From NCBI GenBank assembly GCA_964463485.1, contig CAYXDO010000043.1, forward strand, positions 1 through 64,000: 64,000 nt of DNA, read 5' to 3'. Shown piece by piece: positions 62,310 through 64,000 of the stretch; the first letter of the stretch is position 1; every line of letters begins with the position of its first letter. The position numbers and the translations under genes are program-made. The notes beneath the pieces are model-generated. The model was not told where the DNA came from. It was given only the letters and a program-made list of their open reading frames with translations, and did no database searches. This DNA is from CAYXDO01 sp964463485 (GTDB lineage Bacteria > Myxococcota > Kuafuiibacteriia > Kuafuiibacteriales > Kuafuiibacteriaceae).

Positions 62310-63130
62310 ACAGCGGTTGTTACTTTCGCGTGGACCCGCGGCTGGTGCACGCGACCACGATGAGCTCCTGGGTGCCGGAGCTCGGAGCGCAGGCGCTCTT
62401 GTTGGTCGACTCCGACCTGGTCGAAGATCAGCGGCGCCGGACGATCTGCGAGCTCTCCGCCATGGGCCAGCTGGAGGTCCTGTTCTCCTCGGAGGAGCGC
62501 GCCAAACACGCGGTCGCAGCCTGTCGGACGAGTAATGTCCTCGTGCTGTTTTCCTCTCTGGCTTCGGTCGAGCGCGCGATGAAGGCTGGGCTGGTCGTGG
62601 CGCGTCTCAACATCGGTCACCTGCCCGCCGGGCCGGGTCGCCGGGAGCTCCACCCGGCCGTTCATTTGGGGCCGGAGGACGCCGCGGCGGTTGCCCGCAT
62701 CGAAGCGCTTGGAGCGGAAGTGTTCGTACAGCCGCTGCCGCGGGATGCGGCGACCGCGATCGAGCCCGATGGGTTAGCGATCGTGTCTTCGGTGCACCGG
62801 GAGCCCGTTCGGGCTCGGACCCGCTCGGCGATGTTTGCGGCGGCGAAATTCTGCGTCGTCAACGAGCGCGGGTTGCACCTCCGCGCTGCGCAGACCCTCG
62901 CTCAGCTCGCCGGGACACTCTCCGCCGAGGTGAAGGTCGGTCACGGAACAGAGTGCGTGAACGCCAAGAGTCTGCTGGGACTCACGACCCTCGCGGCGGG
63001 GCTCGGAACTTGGCTCGAGGTCAGCGTCGAGGGCAACGACGCCCAAAAGGGCCTCGAGGCCATTCGAAACCTTTTTGCGACCGGATTTGGAGAAGGCGTC
63101 GCGATGGAACCTACGGAAGGCAACTCTTGA
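62306..63130 (+). CDS. PTS EIIB (mannose family) fused to HPr
   Basis: 274 residues from GTG. Residues ~1-160 are EIIB-like: FRVDPRLVHATTMSSWVPEL, where the His matches the phosphorylated residue of RVDDRLIHG. Residues ~185-265 are HPr: VNERGLHLRAAQTLAQLA has the phospho-His, although LRAA replaces the usual ARPA, and CVNAKSLLGLTTLAAG has the Ser that HprK uses. EIIB-HPr fusion is unusual. No EIIC or EIID permease gene follows, suggesting a regulatory role. Coupled to EIIA and followed by ptsI. Confidence 0.85.
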   Translation: MNSGCYFRVDPRLVHATTMSSWVPELGAQALLLVDSDLVEDQRRRTICELSAMGQLEVLFSSEERAKHAVAACRTSNVLVLFSSLASVERAMKAGLVVARLNIGHLPAGPGRRELHPAVHLGPEDAAAVARIEALGAEVFVQPLPRDAATAIEPDGLAIVSSVHREPVRARTRSAMFAAAKFCVVNERGLHLRAAQTLAQLAGTLSAEVKVGHGTECVNAKSLLGLTTLAAGLGTWLEVSVEGNDAQKGLEAIRNLFATGFGEGVAMEPTEGNS

Positions 63131-63158
63131 TTGAGGCCCGAGGATTTGTGGAGAGTTT

Positions 63159-64000
63159 GTGAGTAGCACGTTGTACCGCGGCCTCGGAGTGTCTCCCGGG
63201 TTGGCCGTCGGTGTGGTTCACGTCATCGACCGTCGGCGGGTGGCCATTCCCCGTCACCATGTGACTTCGGAGCGCATTCCAGTCGAACGCGCTCGCTTGC
63301 TCGCGGCTGTCGCCGCCTCCGAGCGACAACTCGAGGCCGTTCGGGGGAAGGCTGGGTTCGTCGAGCCCGAGGGGCGGCGCTCGGAGGGTCGACGCGAGTC
63401 CATTGGACCCATGGCTTCGGAGATCGATCTGCTCCTCAAGGCTCACATCCTGATGCTGCGCGACCCGATGCTGCTCGACGCCGCGCTGATCCGAATCTCC
63501 GACGAAAAGAAGAACGCCGAGTGGGCGTTGCGCGACGCGCTTCGCGAGATCCGCGGCATGTTCGATGACATCGAGCACGACTACTTTCGGGAGCGCCGCT
63601 CGGACGTCGACATGGTCGGCGATCGAATTCTTCGAAATCTCGTGGGCGAGGATACCGACATCCTGGCCAACCTTCCCGACAACGCGGTGATCGTCGCTTA
63701 TGATTTGTCTCCGGCCGACGCCATCGCGCTCGTGCGCAGCAAAGGCAAAGCCTTCGTCCTGGAGGAGGGCGGTCGAACTTCGCACATGGCGATCTTGGCT
63801 CGCGCCGCCCGTGCCCCGGCCGTGCTCGGCGTGCGCGGAATCATGGCCGCAGCTGGATCGGGCGACGAAGTCGCCGTCGACGGTCACGCGGGTGTCGTGG
63901 TCCTCGACCCCGACGAGCGTGACTTGGTCGACCTTCGCGGACGCCGCGACCGCGAGGCCGAAAAAGAAGCAAAGTTGCTCGGCGTTCGAGACTTGCTCGC
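63159..64000 (+). CDS. ptsI: PTS enzyme I (partial)
   Basis: About 280 residues are present before the window ends; the family is ~575. GTG 63159 starts YRGLGVSPGLAVGV. The phospho-His is in LEEGGRTSHMAILARAARAPAV, and MVGDRILRNLVG is typical of the HPr-binding helical part. It takes phosphate from PEP to HPr. It follows the EIIB-HPr fusion by 28 bases. The PEP-binding C-terminus is outside the window. Confidence 0.95.
   Translation, partial: MSSTLYRGLGVSPGLAVGVVHVIDRRRVAIPRHHVTSERIPVERARLLAAVAASERQLEAVRGKAGFVEPEGRRSEGRRESIGPMASEIDLLLKAHILMLRDPMLLDAALIRISDEKKNAEWALRDALREIRGMFDDIEHDYFRERRSDVDMVGDRILRNLVGEDTDILANLPDNAVIVAYDLSPADAIALVRSKGKAFVLEEGGRTSHMAILARAARAPAVLGVRGIMAAAGSGDEVAVDGHAGVVVLDPDERDLVDLRGRRDREAEKEAKLLGVRDLL

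Overview
The window looks like part of a draft myxobacterial (Myxococcota, probably Polyangiales-type) chromosome. The basis is high GC with strong third-position GC, many secreted lipoproteins, two proteins with MYXO-CTERM-like tails, FHA-domain proteins, a Ser/Thr kinase fused to an AAA/TPR regulator, and an rpoN/hprK/rapZ/PTS locus. One 100-base run of N marks an unclosed assembly gap. Taxonomy is inferred from gene content only.

Layout. 1-7.4 kb is an accessory region. A roughly 1 kb direct duplication carrying a Uma2-family gene (copies at 1-1102 and 6429-7405) flanks a secreted glycosidase-like protein, a large lipoprotein, and a four-helix-bundle (S23/IVP) gene bracketed by two long perfect hairpins. 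7.4-13.97 kb holds a DUF6575-like gene, an inverted CGAGCA-repeat structure, a membrane protein, a DUF3857/transglutaminase-like lipoprotein lacking its catalytic residues, an LpxL-like acyltransferase, a lipoprotein and a methyltransferase relic. 13.98-24.6 kb (minus strand) has an FHA-TPR protein, an FHA protein fused to a CpaF-like ATPase domain without a Walker motif, two beta-propeller-like lipoproteins, and a PPDK-like protein that keeps the phospho-histidine but lacks the other catalytic residues. 24.7-29.7 kb has small membrane proteins, a PA0069-type radical SAM protein, four tRNAs (Lys, His, Arg, Pro), a MYXO-CTERM protein interrupted by the gap, a thioredoxin-like protein, and a VapC-type toxin killed by a nonsense codon next to an intact antitoxin.

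29.7-39 kb (minus strand) is mostly housekeeping: rdgB-rph (overlapping), an N-acetylmuramoyl-L-alanine amidase overlapping a family A DNA polymerase without a 5' nuclease, a third Uma2 gene, two unrecognised proteins and a diacylglycerol-kinase-like protein. 39.2-48.2 kb has thioredoxin, an EAL protein, the large kinase, a lipoprotein, a HEAT-repeat protein and a coiled-coil protein. 48.2-54.7 kb (minus strand) is a cell-surface cluster: a small secreted EF-hand protein, a CehA/McbA-type PHP lipoprotein, an OprP/OprO-like porin and a PafA-like phosphatase.

54.8-64 kb (plus strand) runs PEGA protein-lptA-lptB-rpoN-hpf-ptsN-hprK-rapZ-EIIA(Man)-EIIB/HPr fusion-ptsI (cut by the window end). It combines LPS transport, sigma-54, ribosome hibernation and a PTS with no permease gene visible, which suggests a regulatory phosphorelay in which HprK could act on the HPr part of the fusion.
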